Part shown: positions 32,984 through 42,320 of the stretch, piece after piece
Layout: each line of letters opens with the position of its first letter
Position numbering within the stretch: the first letter of the stretch is position 1
Notes under the pieces: model-generated
Databases searched by the model: none
What the model saw: the letters and a program-made list of their open reading frames with translations, nothing else
What the model was told of the DNA's origin: nothing
Translations under genes and position numbers: made by a program
NCBI RefSeq assembly: GCF_023715605.1
Contig: NZ_JAMBOL010000006.1
Coordinates: 1 to 64,000, forward strand
DNA length: 64,000 nucleotides
DNA from: Halalkalibacter oceani
GTDB taxonomy: Bacteria > Bacillota > Bacilli > Bacillales > Bacillaceae_D
Reading direction: 5' to 3'

Positions 32984-33047
32984 CAAAAGATAAGAAAGAA
33001 TAAAATTTTCGGGTTGATTCGAGGAAGGGTGGCGGCTTCGCACGCCG

Positions 33048-33083
33048 CTTCTAAGAAAAGCCGCTACGCGGTTTTCTTAGAAG
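33048..33083. repeat. 36-base near-perfect palindrome upstream of ywfO
   Basis: CTTCTAAGAAAA pairs with TTTTCTTAGAAG, with an inner CCGC-TAC-GCGG stem. A second small hairpin (GCGGC/GCCGC) precedes it. There is no T run beyond the stem. It may be a cruciform, an mRNA structure or a remnant of a repeat. Confidence 0.55.
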
Positions 33084-33163
33084 AGAAATGAGAAACGCGC
33101 TAACAAAATGTGTTCCTGTTCGTATATAATAAAGGTACGACTCTATGGAAACGAGAGGGAACT

Positions 33164-34462
33164 ATGGCTAAACCTTACTATCGTCAATTAGAAGAAGAAA
33201 AAGTGTTTAAGGACCCGGTGCACCGCTATATTCATGTGAGAGATGAACTGATATGGGAATTGATCGGCACGAAGGAATTTCAGCGTCTGCGGCGGATCAG
33301 GCAGCTCGGCACGACGTATGTGACGTTTCACGGGGCTGAGCATACGCGCTTTAATCATTCACTTGGCGTTTATGAAATTACCCGCCGCATTCTTGAAGTG
33401 TTTGAAGGGCGGCCAAATTGGGAAGAGGATGAGCGATTGCTGGCACTTGCTGCGGCGCTCCTCCACGATGTAGGACACGGGCCATTTTCTCATTCCTTTG
33501 AAAAAGTATTTGATACCGACCACGAGGAATGGACGCGCGAGATTATCATGGGGGACACCGAAATTCATCAAGTGTTGGCGCGGGTGAGCCCGGAGTTTCC
33601 GAAGGCGGTCGCTGATGTCATCGAAAAAACCTATTCCAATAAGCTGGTGACAAGCATCATTTCAAGTCAGATTGATGCTGACCGGATGGATTATTTGCAG
33701 CGCGATGCCTACTATACCGGTGTGAGCTACGGTCACTTTGATATGGAACGAATTTTGCGGGTGATGAGGCCGATGGAAGATCAGGTTGTGATCAAGCAGA
33801 GCGGCATGCACGCGGTGGAGGATTATATTATGAGCCGCTATCAAATGTACTGGCAAGTTTACTTTCATCCGGTGACACGCAGCGCGGAAGTGATTTTGAG
33901 CCAAATTTTCAAGCGGGTGAAAGCCTTGTATCACGCGGGCTATTCCTTTACTCATCAGCCGGTTCACTTTCTTTCCTTTTTTCATGGAAAAGGGAGCTTG
34001 CGCGACTATTTAAGGCTCGATGAAGCGATAACCCTGTATTATTTCCAAGTTTGGCAGGAGGAAGAGGATCGCATTTTGCGTGATCTTTGTGTAAGATTCC
34101 TTAATAGGCGTCTTTTCAAGTATGTCGAATTTGACCCGAATCAGCGGATGAATGACTGGCCTAAGCTGCAGGAGCTGTTTCGTGAAGCGGAGCTTGATCC
34201 TGACTATTACCTGGTGATCGATTCTTCGTCTGATCTGCCTTATGATTTCTACAGGCCTGGCGAAGAGGAAGAACGGGTGCCGATTCATCTTATTTTACCG
34301 AATGGAAAGATCCGCGAGCTTTCGCGTGAGTCGGAGGTCGTTGAAGCGATATCAGGAAAGAAGCGCACGGATCATAAATTGTATTTTCCGCATGATTGCC
34401 TGAGCGACGAAGGGGAGCATCGGCGGAGTAAGCAGCAGATTCGTGAATTATTAAATCCATAA
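33164..34462 (+). CDS. ywfO: HD-domain phosphohydrolase YwfO
   Basis: A 432-residue HD-superfamily protein. The metal-binding residues are seen at His65 (RFNHSLGVYE), His101-Asp102 (HDVGHGPFSH) and Asp in SQIDADRMDYLQRD. Relatives are dNTP triphosphohydrolases. The ATG at 33164 follows GAGAGGGA and gives the B. subtilis N-terminus; the frame opens 18 codons earlier without support. It is followed closely by ywgA, so the two form an operon. Confidence 0.88.
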   Translation: MAKPYYRQLEEEKVFKDPVHRYIHVRDELIWELIGTKEFQRLRRIRQLGTTYVTFHGAEHTRFNHSLGVYEITRRILEVFEGRPNWEEDERLLALAAALLHDVGHGPFSHSFEKVFDTDHEEWTREIIMGDTEIHQVLARVSPEFPKAVADVIEKTYSNKLVTSIISSQIDADRMDYLQRDAYYTGVSYGHFDMERILRVMRPMEDQVVIKQSGMHAVEDYIMSRYQMYWQVYFHPVTRSAEVILSQIFKRVKALYHAGYSFTHQPVHFLSFFHGKGSLRDYLRLDEAITLYYFQVWQEEEDRILRDLCVRFLNRRLFKYVEFDPNQRMNDWPKLQELFREAELDPDYYLVIDSSSDLPYDFYRPGEEEERVPIHLILPNGKIRELSRESEVVEAISGKKRTDHKLYFPHDCLSDEGEHRRSKQQIRELLNP

Positions 34463-34480
34463 CGGGAGGAGGGGTTGGCA

Positions 34481-34987
34481 TTGCTGAAGGACCATGCCAA
34501 TGTCATGAGCCTTTTCTTGCAGGTCGGCGAGGTCGTCGGGAGAAAAAAACTGCAAAAAATGATCTACATCGCGAAAAAGCTGGACATGCCTTTTTCTGAG
34601 CGTTACACCTTTCATATGTTCGGCCCTTATTCAGAAGAGCTGTCATTGCGAATGGAGGAACTGTGCAACCTCGGATTTATGACGGAAACGAGAGAAGATA
34701 AAGGCAACTATTATCAGTACCGATATCAGCTATCTGAATCAGGCAGACGCTTTTTGGAATTATATCAATTTGAGCAGCCGGATGTGAGAGAGCTGGCCGC
34801 CCGGTTAAACGAGCAGAGCTCCCGCTTTCTCGAGCTTGTCTCGACGTTACTATATTTTGAGGAGCTGCCGCGTGAGGAAGTCGAGGAAAAGGTATTTACT
34901 TTAAAGCGCAAGCAAAATTACCGCGAAGAAGAAATTGACCAGGCTTATGATTTTATTGGTGTTTTGAAAGAGTCAGTGTCAAAGTAA
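34481..34987 (+). CDS. ywgA: YwgA family protein
   Basis: A 168-residue protein of unknown function, similar to B. subtilis YwgA. KKLQKMIYIAKKLDMPF and HMFGPYSEELSLRMEELCNLGF match the family; the first part looks like a winged helix, the rest a helical bundle. The start is most likely TTG at 34481, ten bases after GGGAGG; a TTG at 34475 touches the ribosome site. It shares the operon with ywfO. Confidence 0.8.
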   Translation: MLKDHANVMSLFLQVGEVVGRKKLQKMIYIAKKLDMPFSERYTFHMFGPYSEELSLRMEELCNLGFMTETREDKGNYYQYRYQLSESGRRFLELYQFEQPDVRELAARLNEQSSRFLELVSTLLYFEELPREEVEEKVFTLKRKQNYREEEIDQAYDFIGVLKESVSK

Positions 34988-35032
34988 CTACATAAGGGAC
35001 GCATCAAGATTAGCGAAGCCTTGTTTTGGGGC

Positions 35033-35100
35033 TTGAAACAAAACTAGCTTAGAGGCTTGGCAAAAGGTTGTTTGATTACCTTTGCCAAGCCTCTATTTTT
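35033..35100 (+). terminator. Terminator of ywfO-ywgA with conserved leader element
   Basis: AGAGGCTTGG-CAAAAGGT pairs with ACCTTTGCCAAGCCTCT and is followed by ATTTTT (35051-35100). The preceding TTGAAACAAAACTAGCTT (35033-35050) recurs at 51519 and 60433, so the repeated unit is larger than the hairpin. Confidence 0.85.
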
Positions 35101-35172
35101 ATGCAAATATAATGATTGTCAATAAACGGGCAATCGACTAGGATTAAAAAAGAAGGGAGGTCTCTGGAAAGC

Positions 35173-37161
35173 GTGGGAAAAACTAGTATACTTATCACGG
35201 CCCTGCTTCTTTTGCTTATGAGCGGGAGGGTGGGAGCGGCTGAGGAAAGGCGCTTAGTCGTCGGCTATGACCCGGAATTCCCTCCTGTACATTTCGCGGT
35301 TGATGGGCAACCTCAAGGCTTTGCTGTTGACCTGATGAATGAAATCGCTTCCAGGATGAGTGAGGACATTTTGTATGTGCCTGTTCCACAGTCTGAGGGA
35401 GTCCGGCAGCTGAAAGATAATGAGCTTGATATTTTGCTGAGCGCCTATTTTAACGAGGAGCATGCCGGGATGATGGAGTTCTCGGATTCGATTTTAACGA
35501 CGTCGATCGGTCTGATCGTCCACCGCGATAACGAAACGATTGAAGGACTTGCCGAGTTGACCGATGCGGTGACAGCCTTGCAAAAGGACACATTGGAATA
35601 TGATTTTCTCCGTAATATTCGCAGCATTCAGTATCATGTCGCCAGCAACCAGGTCACGGCCCTTGAGCTGTTGCTGAAAGGAAGAGCGAACGCCTTTGTC
35701 GGAAACGTGCTGACAGCGGAATATGTGCTGGCAGCCAGAGGGCTGGAGGATGACTATAAAATCGTCGGAAATTATTTACTGCCTGTTGATTATACGATGG
35801 CTGTTCAGCAGGAAAATTATCAGCTGCTGAGCAGGATCAACGAAGCGATTCGCGAGATGAAAGCCGATGGTACGTACAGTCTCATCTATGAAGCCTGGTT
35901 TGAAAGGGAAAGCGAACTTGAGGGCCGTCTGTGGCTGGCCCTGCAAATTATCGGCGGACTGCTGCTCGTGGCGACGGCCTTATTCTTATTGGGGATGCGC
36001 TGGAACAAGCAGCTGCAGCGGGAGGTGGCGAAGAAAACGAATGTGCTGCAAAAGATGAATGTCCAGCTTGAACAGAAAATGGCTGAAATCAAAAACAGCG
36101 ACGAGTTTCAAAAGCAAATTTTAAACAGCAGCCCAAGAGGGATCGCGACGATTAATGCTGCCGGGCTCGTCACGTCGTTTAATCAAAAAGCGCACACGAT
36201 TTCCGGTGAGCGGCAATCTGTCGCCGGCAGACATTATGCTCAGATTCCATTGCTGAACCTGCTGCTGGAAGGCCGGTTTGCCGACGTGCTGCGCCCGGAC
36301 AATTTAATACTGGGCGAGGAAGCCGTCTGGCAAAAAAATGAGACGAATACGTATTATTTACGCTATTATATTTATCCGTTAAAAAACTTTGAAAAACAAG
36401 TGATCGGGCTGATTGTGACATTTGAGGATATTACCGAGGAACATAAGCTGAGGCTTCAGCTGTTTGAGCGGGAAAAAAATGAAGAGCTTAGTAGGATCGT
36501 TGCCGGGATTGCACATGAAATCCGCAATCCGTTAACCTCGATTAAAACGTTTGTGGAGCTGATTCCCCATAAATACAATAACGCGCGCTTTCAAAATGAA
36601 ATTTCGGCCTATGTCCCTCAGGAAATTGAGCGGATGAATCAGCTAATTCAAGGGTTGATCGATTATACGAAGCCGGCCCGGCTGAATAAAGAACGAATCG
36701 ATGCCGCTGCGGTTGTTCGGGAATGTTTGATTCTATTTGAGCGAACGGCGCTTCATAAAGGAATTACGATGCAATGCACAACGGAGGGCAACCTCTGGAT
36801 CGAGGCCGATGCCAATCAGCTGAAGCAAGTGCTGATCAACTTAATTATTAATGGTCTGGACGCGATAAACAGTGGAGATGAGCAGGAGAAGGCTCTCTTG
36901 CAGCTCGCGGCATTTGAAAAAGGCCCAAGCGTCTGCATTCAAGTGACCGACACCGGGGAAGGAATGGATGACTATGAGCGTCGACAGGCGTTGAAGCTCT
37001 TTTATACGACGAAAGCGAAAGGGACCGGACTCGGACTGGCGATCGCCAGCCAATATATAAAGGAAAACAACGGCGAGCTGGAGATCAATAGTGAAAAAGG
37101 AGCAGGGACGACGATTACGCTAACATTTTTAAAAGCGATGGAAAAGGAGGCGGCGCGATGA
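35173..37161 (+). CDS. Sensor histidine kinase with extracytoplasmic SBP_bac_3 domain and PAS domain
   Basis: A 662-residue membrane kinase. The order is signal peptide (to about 22), a family 3 solute-binding domain (about 28-255, LVVGYDPEFPPVHFAVDG and GFAVDLMNEIA), one membrane segment near 257-280, coiled coil, a PAS-like domain (about 305-420), HisKA with His448 in GIAHEIRNPLTS, and an ATPase domain (NLIINGLDAI, DTGEGM, GTGLGLAIASQY). It should sense an external ligand directly and phosphorylate the next gene product. The start is probably GTG at 35173 after GGGAGG; the TTG at 35116 lacks a ribosome site. ATGA overlap with the regulator gene. Confidence 0.92.
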   Translation: MGKTSILITALLLLLMSGRVGAAEERRLVVGYDPEFPPVHFAVDGQPQGFAVDLMNEIASRMSEDILYVPVPQSEGVRQLKDNELDILLSAYFNEEHAGMMEFSDSILTTSIGLIVHRDNETIEGLAELTDAVTALQKDTLEYDFLRNIRSIQYHVASNQVTALELLLKGRANAFVGNVLTAEYVLAARGLEDDYKIVGNYLLPVDYTMAVQQENYQLLSRINEAIREMKADGTYSLIYEAWFERESELEGRLWLALQIIGGLLLVATALFLLGMRWNKQLQREVAKKTNVLQKMNVQLEQKMAEIKNSDEFQKQILNSSPRGIATINAAGLVTSFNQKAHTISGERQSVAGRHYAQIPLLNLLLEGRFADVLRPDNLILGEEAVWQKNETNTYYLRYYIYPLKNFEKQVIGLIVTFEDITEEHKLRLQLFEREKNEELSRIVAGIAHEIRNPLTSIKTFVELIPHKYNNARFQNEISAYVPQEIERMNQLIQGLIDYTKPARLNKERIDAAAVVRECLILFERTALHKGITMQCTTEGNLWIEADANQLKQVLINLIINGLDAINSGDEQEKALLQLAAFEKGPSVCIQVTDTGEGMDDYERRQALKLFYTTKAKGTGLGLAIASQYIKENNGELEINSEKGAGTTITLTFLKAMEKEAAR

Positions 37162-38513
37162 AACGAATTTTAATCATTGATGACGAAGCGGCCATTTGCT
37201 CCTCGCTTGCGTTTGCGCTGGAGGACAAGTATGAGGTCATGACGACGACAGACCCGTCAGTCGGAGTAACGTGGCTTGAACATGACCATTACGACCTCTG
37301 CCTGCTCGATTTAAAAATCGGGCAGATTGACGGGATTGACGTGCTGAGGCAAATAAAGGAGGTCAGCCCGAAAACGATCGTTTTAATGATCACCGCTTAC
37401 GGGACGATCGCGACCTCTGTCCGGGCGGTCAGGGAGGGAGCGTACTCCTATTTGACGAAACCGATCAATATCGAAGAGCTTCATTCCGTGATTGAGCAGG
37501 CTTTCCGCTACCAGCATCTGAACGAGCAGGTCGATTTTTTAAGTCAGGAGCTGGAGAAAAAGTACAGCTATGAAGGGATCATCGGCAAAAGCAAAGCGAT
37601 GAAGGCGGTTTTTCACCTGATTGGAAAAGTGAGAGAGGTCGACTCCAACGTCTTACTAACCGGGGAAAGCGGGACGGGCAAAGAGCTTGTCGCTAAAGCG
37701 CTTCACTTCTCGGGCAAAAGAAAAAAGGCCCACTTTGAGGTGGTAAATTGCGCGGCGATACCGGACCAGTTGCTGGAGAGTGAGTTATTTGGTTACGAGA
37801 AGGGGGCGTTCACCGGGGCGATTTCAAGCAAAAAAGGAAAGTTCGAGCAGGCAAATGGAGGAACAATCTTTCTCGATGAAATCGGGGATATGCCGCTTGC
37901 CCTGCAAGTGAAGCTGCTCCGCGTCCTGCAGGAGAAGGTTGTCACAAGGCTTGGGTCGAACAGGGAAATTCAACTTAATGTCCGGGTGATAGCCGCTACC
38001 AATAAAAATCTTGACGAAGCAGTGAGAAAAGGCGAATTCCGTGAGGATCTTTATTTTCGGTTGAATGTAATTAAGGTGCCGTTGCCGGCCTTAAGAGAAA
38101 GAAAGGAAGATATCCCGTATTTAATTAAGCATTTCATCGGGCAGTTTAACGAGGAGATGGGCTTGAATGTAAAGGGACTGACGAAGCAGGCCCAGCGAAT
38201 TTTGCTTGATTATGAGTATCCAGGCAATATTCGTGAGCTGTCCAATATTATTGAATCATCGATGGTGTTGGCCGATGACGAGTATATCGAGGCGACGGAT
38301 TTGCCGAATCAGGTTAGGAAAATCAATCACGCTTCAAACGGGGAGAACGGGCTGTATAAAAGCTTTATCGGGCTGCCGTTAAAGGAGATCGAAAAGCATT
38401 TCATTCTGGCGACGCTGGAAGCGAACAAAGGGCATCGCAAGAAAACGGCGCATATGCTAGGAATCAGCGAACGCAGCCTGCGCGATAAATTAAAGCAGTA
38501 TGAGCATCGCTAA
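37158..38513 (+). CDS. NtrC-family sigma-54-dependent response regulator
   Basis: A 451-residue regulator. The receiver domain has the acidic pair Asp8-Asp9 and phosphoacceptor Asp51 (LLDLKIG). The AAA+ domain carries Walker A GESGTGKE, the sigma-54 contact motif GAFTGA, and Walker [14 protein letters not shown] Fis-type helix-turn-helix ends the protein ([20 protein letters not shown]). It is cotranscribed with the kinase. A sigma-54 promoter 95 bases downstream of its stop identifies the TAXI transporter operon as its likely target. Confidence 0.96.
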   Translation: MKRILIIDDEAAICSSLAFALEDKYEVMTTTDPSVGVTWLEHDHYDLCLLDLKIGQIDGIDVLRQIKEVSPKTIVLMITAYGTIATSVRAVREGAYSYLTKPINIEELHSVIEQAFRYQHLNEQVDFLSQELEKKYSYEGIIGKSKAMKAVFHLIGKVREVDSNVLLTGESGTGKELVAKALHFSGKRKKAHFEVVNCAAIPDQLLESELFGYEKGAFTGAISSKKGKFEQANGGTIFLDEIGDMPLALQVKLLRVLQEKVVTRLGSNREIQLNVRVIAATNKNLDEAVRKGEFREDLYFRLNVIKVPLPALRERKEDIPYLIKHFIGQFNEEMGLNVKGLTKQAQRILLDYEYPGNIRELSNIIESSMVLADDEYIEATDLPNQVRKINHASNGENGLYKSFIGLPLKEIEKHFILATLEANKGHRKKTAHMLGISERSLRDKLKQYEHR

Positions 38514-38516
38514 ATG

Positions 38517-38561
38517 AAAAAGCGGAAAAAAATGCAGACCGGAATTTTTTTCCGCTTTTTT
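38517..38561 (+). terminator. Terminator of the two-component operon
   Basis: AAAAAGCGGAAAAAAAT and ATTTTTTTCCGCTTTTT form a 17-bp stem with a T-rich right arm, directly after the stop codon. Confidence 0.85.
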
Positions 38562-38566
38562 AGCGG

Positions 38567-38586
38567 TGGAAATGTATGCGTTTCCA
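38567..38586 (+). promoter_or_regulatory. Probable activator binding site (UAS) for the sigma-54 promoter
   Basis: TGGAAATGTATGCGTTTCCA is a 20-bp palindrome with one mismatch per arm. It lies 22 bases upstream of the -24 element, centred roughly 60 bases before the expected start. Fis-type activators bind such dyads, usually 80-150 bases upstream, so the position is closer than usual. Confidence 0.55.
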
Positions 38587-38608
38587 AATGGGGGCGCTGT
38601 TTTTTGAC

Positions 38609-38625
38609 TTGGCATGATTATTGCA
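38609..38625 (+). promoter_or_regulatory. Sigma-54 promoter of the TAXI TRAP operon
   Basis: TTGGCATGATTATTGCA fits the -24/-12 consensus TTGGCAC-N5-TTGCA with one mismatch; the GG and GC pairs have the required 10-base spacing. It is 47 bases before the start of the binding-protein gene. Confidence 0.85.
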
Positions 38626-38671
38626 AAAAAGAGGGTGTCCAATACTTTTATAAAACGAAAGGGGAAACGAG

Positions 38672-39679
38672 ATGAAGAAGTTTTTAAGTTTATTGGTAAT
38701 GTCATCTTTGCTGCTTGCGGCCTGTGGGGGAAGTGAAGAGCCTGCAGGGACGGAGGGAGGAGAGCCGACAGCTGAGCAGAGCGAGGCCGGCGGTCTGGAG
38801 GACTTGTTTGTCACGGTCGCAACCGGTGGAACGTCGGGCGTCTATTATCCAATTGGCGGGGCGATTGCGAACATTCTCGAAACGGAGTTAGGCGTTGATT
38901 CATCCGTACAGGCGACGGGCGCTTCTGTCGAAAATATTAATTTGCTTAATACAGAGCGGGCCGAATTGGCAATTACGATGGCCGATGCGGTGCTGCAGGC
39001 GTATGAAGGCAATGGCGCGTTTGAAGGAGAGGAGCCGATTGAATCGCTGAGAGGACTGATGGCGATGTACCCGAATTTTGTTCAAGTTGTCACGACAGAG
39101 GACTCCGGGATTGAGAGCATTGCCGACCTAGCCGGTAAAAGCGTTGGCGTCGGGGCGGCGAATTCAGGGGTTGAGTTAAACGCGCGGATGGTGCTGGAAG
39201 CGTATGGATTAAGCTATGACGATATCGAGGAGGATTATCTTTCTTATAGCGAGGCGATTGATCAGATTAAAAATGGGATGATTGATGCTGCTTTTGTGAC
39301 GAGCGGTGTTCCGAATGCGACCGTCATTGATCTTGATACGACTCATTCCGCGAAGGTACTGCCGATTGAAGGGGAAGCGCTCGATTATTTGATCGATACG
39401 TATCCATTCTTTACATCGGAAGTGATCCCGGCTGATGTGTACGGCAATGAAGAAGAGATCCAGACAGCGGCGATTACAAATTTATTGTTGATCTCCAATG
39501 ATCTTTCCGAGGATGCCGCCTATGAAATTACGAAAACATTATTTGAAAACCTTGAAGCCATTCAAGGCTCTCACAATGCCGCTCAGGACATTTCACTGGA
39601 GACAGTCGATGTCGGGATGCCTGTGCCGTTTCACCCTGGTGCTGAGCGCTACTTGAAGGAAGTCGGGGCTTTGGAGTAG
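38672..39679 (+). CDS. TAXI-family TRAP solute-binding lipoprotein
   Basis: A 335-residue extracytoplasmic binding protein. The signal peptide ends at lipobox LAAC (Cys18), followed by a Glu/Gly-rich linker. The family opening FVTVATGGTSGVYYPIGGAI and the later VGVGAANSGVELNARM are clear. TAXI proteins bind amino acids or organic acids; the ligand here is unknown but probably similar to that of the upstream sensor kinase. AAAGGGGAAACG precedes the ATG. Confidence 0.93.
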   Translation: MKKFLSLLVMSSLLLAACGGSEEPAGTEGGEPTAEQSEAGGLEDLFVTVATGGTSGVYYPIGGAIANILETELGVDSSVQATGASVENINLLNTERAELAITMADAVLQAYEGNGAFEGEEPIESLRGLMAMYPNFVQVVTTEDSGIESIADLAGKSVGVGAANSGVELNARMVLEAYGLSYDDIEEDYLSYSEAIDQIKNGMIDAAFVTSGVPNATVIDLDTTHSAKVLPIEGEALDYLIDTYPFFTSEVIPADVYGNEEEIQTAAITNLLLISNDLSEDAAYEITKTLFENLEAIQGSHNAAQDISLETVDVGMPVPFHPGAERYLKEVGALE

Positions 39680-39717
39680 GGCGGCGGATTTGCCTGAAGC
39701 CAAAAATGAGGCGCGCC

Positions 39718-39750
39718 GGTTCTACCCTGCCCAAAGTGGGCAGGAGAACC
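39718..39750 (+). terminator. Stem-loop between TAXI gene and DUF1850 gene
   Basis: GGTTCT and AGAACC surround an inner CCTGCCCA/TGGGCAGG stem. No T run follows. Probably an mRNA stabiliser or processing site separating the abundant binding protein from the permease message. Confidence 0.6.
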
Positions 39751-39821
39751 ACGCTTTCACTGTTCACTTTGCAGCTTCCCCTTGAAATTGTTCCACATTA
39801 TCTTTGGAAGGAGCTTCCTCA

Positions 39822-40271
39822 ATGAAAGGCAGGCTTTTCATCGTCTTACTTTGCTTAACAGCGTGCGCGGACAGCGGAGAGATGACCCTCGTCGTGCAGC
39901 ATCAGGAAAATTACGAAATATATAAAGAAGTGCAGCACCTGAAAGCGGGCGACACATTTTCGCTAATGTGGGTTCACTCTGTCGAGCATACTCCGTGGAG
40001 GGAAACCTATCAGCTGACAGACGATGGGGAGCTGGAGCTGATCGAAACGGCTTTTCAGTCATTTGGTGCCGGTGTTCCTCATCAAAAAGGGGAAATGACT
40101 GTTGAACATGGTGAGGTGATCGTTCGCAATCTTGATGAACGAATCGATGCCTTGCGCTGGATCCATTCACATCATGTCGGATTTGAACTGATGGTGGACG
40201 GGGAGCCGGTTTTTCAGGCAGAAGATTTGCCGCATTTTGAAAAAATAGAAATCAGGGCTCTCCCGAATTAA
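39822..40271 (+). CDS. DUF1850 protein, predicted lipoprotein
   Basis: A 149-residue protein. The DUF1850 pattern appears as FSLMWVHSVEHTPWRETYQL and FGAGVPHQKG. The N-terminus has a short signal peptide with lipobox LTAC (Cys15), so it should be anchored outside the membrane. The family is commonly encoded between TAXI binding proteins and fused TRAP permeases, suggesting an accessory role in transport. The ATG at 39822 follows GGAAGGAG. Confidence 0.85.
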   Translation: MKGRLFIVLLCLTACADSGEMTLVVQHQENYEIYKEVQHLKAGDTFSLMWVHSVEHTPWRETYQLTDDGELELIETAFQSFGAGVPHQKGEMTVEHGEVIVRNLDERIDALRWIHSHHVGFELMVDGEPVFQAEDLPHFEKIEIRALPN

Positions 40272-40300
40272 AAAAGCGTGATAGAGAAGAGGTGACCAGC

Positions 40301-42262
40301 ATGGAGCAGACGAATCGAAAAGAAGCTGAGCTGTCCGATGACCAGCAGGAGCTTTTAGAAAAATACGACAGCGAATCAAGGGTTCGCACTCATTCCAGTA
40401 AAATCGCCACTTTGCTTGTATCGATTTTGGCGATCTCGCTTTCGCTTTATCATATGTACACATCCTATTTCGGAACGCCAGTCACGCTCCAGCATCGTTC
40501 CCTGCACGTGGCCGCGATTTTAACGCTTGTCTTTCTGCTGTATCCGCCTTTTAAAAAGGCAAGCCGGACGAAGCTGCCGTTTTACGATATCATTTTTGCG
40601 CTTTGTGCAATCTCGACGTCGGTTTATATTTTCGTCGATTACTTAGGCATCGTAAATCGCGGTGGCCTGCCTAATGGGCTTGATCTTCTGTTTGGAGCGC
40701 TGCTCGTTCTGCTCGTATTGGAAGCGGCTCGCCGAGTCACGGGCTGGGGCTTGCCGCTGCTCGCCGTACTTTTCTTCTTATACGGTTTGTTTGGCCGAGA
40801 GATGGCGGGAATCTTTCGCCATCGCGGCTATTCATGGGATGAATTGGTCAATTTCATGTATGTGACGACAGAAGGGATTTACGGTACGGCGATCGGCGTC
40901 TCGGCGACGTATATTTTTCTTTTTATTTTATTTGGTGCCTTTTTGTCGAAATCAGGTATGGGGCAGTTTTTTAATGATCTCGCCTTGGCGGTTGCCGGTC
41001 AGACGAAAGGCGGTCCGGCGAAAGTGGCGGTCATTGCCAGTGGCTTTCTCGGAAGTATTAATGGCGCGGCAATTGCCAATGTCGTCACAACCGGCTCATT
41101 TACGATCCCGTTAATGAAAAAAATCGGCTACAGCCGCAATTTCGCCGGAGCAGTGGAAGCATCAGCTTCGGTCGGCGGACAGATTTTGCCGCCGATCATG
41201 GGTGCGGCGGCGTTTATTATGGCCGAAACGCTTGGGATTCCATACAGCCAGATCGCCCTTGCCGCGCTGCTGCCTGCCTTGCTTTACTACACAGGAATTA
41301 TCGTCCAGATTCATTTGCGGGCGACAAAGCAAGGGCTGCGCGGGATATCAAAGGAAAATCTGCCGCGTGTGCTGGAAGTGCTAAAGGAGCGAGGGCATCT
41401 GCTGATTCCGCTGATGTTCTTAATGTATATGCTATTTTTCAGCGGGCGGACGATCATTTATTCAGCGCTGCTGACGATTCTCGTTACGATTCTCGTGGCG
41501 ATGCTGCGAAAAACGACGAGAATGTCACTGAAGGATATTATTGAAGCGCTGGAGCAAGGGGCGAGAACCTCGATTGGGGTGGCAATTGCCTGCGCCTGCG
41601 TCGGGATTGTTGTCGGTGTGGCGACGATGACGGGATTCGGCCTGAAGCTGGCCAATGGCATCGTCACTCTCGGCGGCGAGAGTTTGTTGCTGACGCTCGT
41701 CTTTACGATGATCGCCTGTATCGTTCTCGGTATGGGACTGCCAAGTATTCCAACCTATATTATTACAGCGACGATGGCCGCTCCGGCGCTTATTTCGATG
41801 GGCATTGAGCCGCTTGTAGCGCATCTGTTTGTCTTCTATTTCGGCTTGTTTGCCAACATTACTCCGCCTGTCGCGCTGGCCGCTTTTGCCGCAGCCGGGA
41901 TCTCGGGTGGCGAGCAGATGAAGACAGGGTTCGTTTCGATGAAATTGGCGATCGCCGGATTTATCGTCCCGTATATGTTCGTTTACAATGATGCGCTTTT
42001 ACTGTTGAACACAACTTTTGTCGAAGGGCTTGTCGTCGTGATAACATCGGTGACAGGAGTGATCATGCTTGGAACGGCAGCGGAGGGCTATTTATTTACC
42101 GAGATGCCGTGGCCGTTACGGATCGTGCTTTTTGCGGGGTCTCTGTTATTCATGAATCCAAACTTTATTCAGGATATCATCGGCTTTACGATCATTATTG
42201 TCGTCAGTTTGCTGCAATGGCAACGGAGTAAAAAGACGACATTGAAACAAATCAGCATGTAA
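40301..42262 (+). CDS. TRAP transporter fused permease (DctQ-DctM fusion)
   Basis: A 653-residue membrane protein. The first four or five hydrophobic segments correspond to the small subunit. The DctM-like part follows from about residue 110, with GSINGAAIANVVTTGSFTIP, ASVGGQILPPIMGAAAFIMAE and GMGLPSIPTYIITATMAAPAL. It completes the TAXI TRAP system with the upstream binding protein. The ATG at 40301 follows AGAGGTG; a GTG at 40292 is possible. It ends at a terminator shared with the convergent ywhB. Confidence 0.93.
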   Translation: MEQTNRKEAELSDDQQELLEKYDSESRVRTHSSKIATLLVSILAISLSLYHMYTSYFGTPVTLQHRSLHVAAILTLVFLLYPPFKKASRTKLPFYDIIFALCAISTSVYIFVDYLGIVNRGGLPNGLDLLFGALLVLLVLEAARRVTGWGLPLLAVLFFLYGLFGREMAGIFRHRGYSWDELVNFMYVTTEGIYGTAIGVSATYIFLFILFGAFLSKSGMGQFFNDLALAVAGQTKGGPAKVAVIASGFLGSINGAAIANVVTTGSFTIPLMKKIGYSRNFAGAVEASASVGGQILPPIMGAAAFIMAETLGIPYSQIALAALLPALLYYTGIIVQIHLRATKQGLRGISKENLPRVLEVLKERGHLLIPLMFLMYMLFFSGRTIIYSALLTILVTILVAMLRKTTRMSLKDIIEALEQGARTSIGVAIACACVGIVVGVATMTGFGLKLANGIVTLGGESLLLTLVFTMIACIVLGMGLPSIPTYIITATMAAPALISMGIEPLVAHLFVFYFGLFANITPPVALAAFAAAGISGGEQMKTGFVSMKLAIAGFIVPYMFVYNDALLLLNTTFVEGLVVVITSVTGVIMLGTAAEGYLFTEMPWPLRIVLFAGSLLFMNPNFIQDIIGFTIIIVVSLLQWQRSKKTTLKQISM

Positions 42263-42267
42263 GGCAA

Positions 42268-42320
42268 GAAGAGGCTGGACTAAAAGGTTGTATTCTTTAC
42301 CTTTTGGCCCAGCCTCTCTT
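42268..42320. terminator. Bidirectional terminator TRAP/ywhB
   Basis: AGAGGCTGGACTAAAAGGT and ACCTTTTGGCCCAGCCTCT form the family hairpin between the two convergent stop codons. Only short T stretches follow. Confidence 0.75.
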
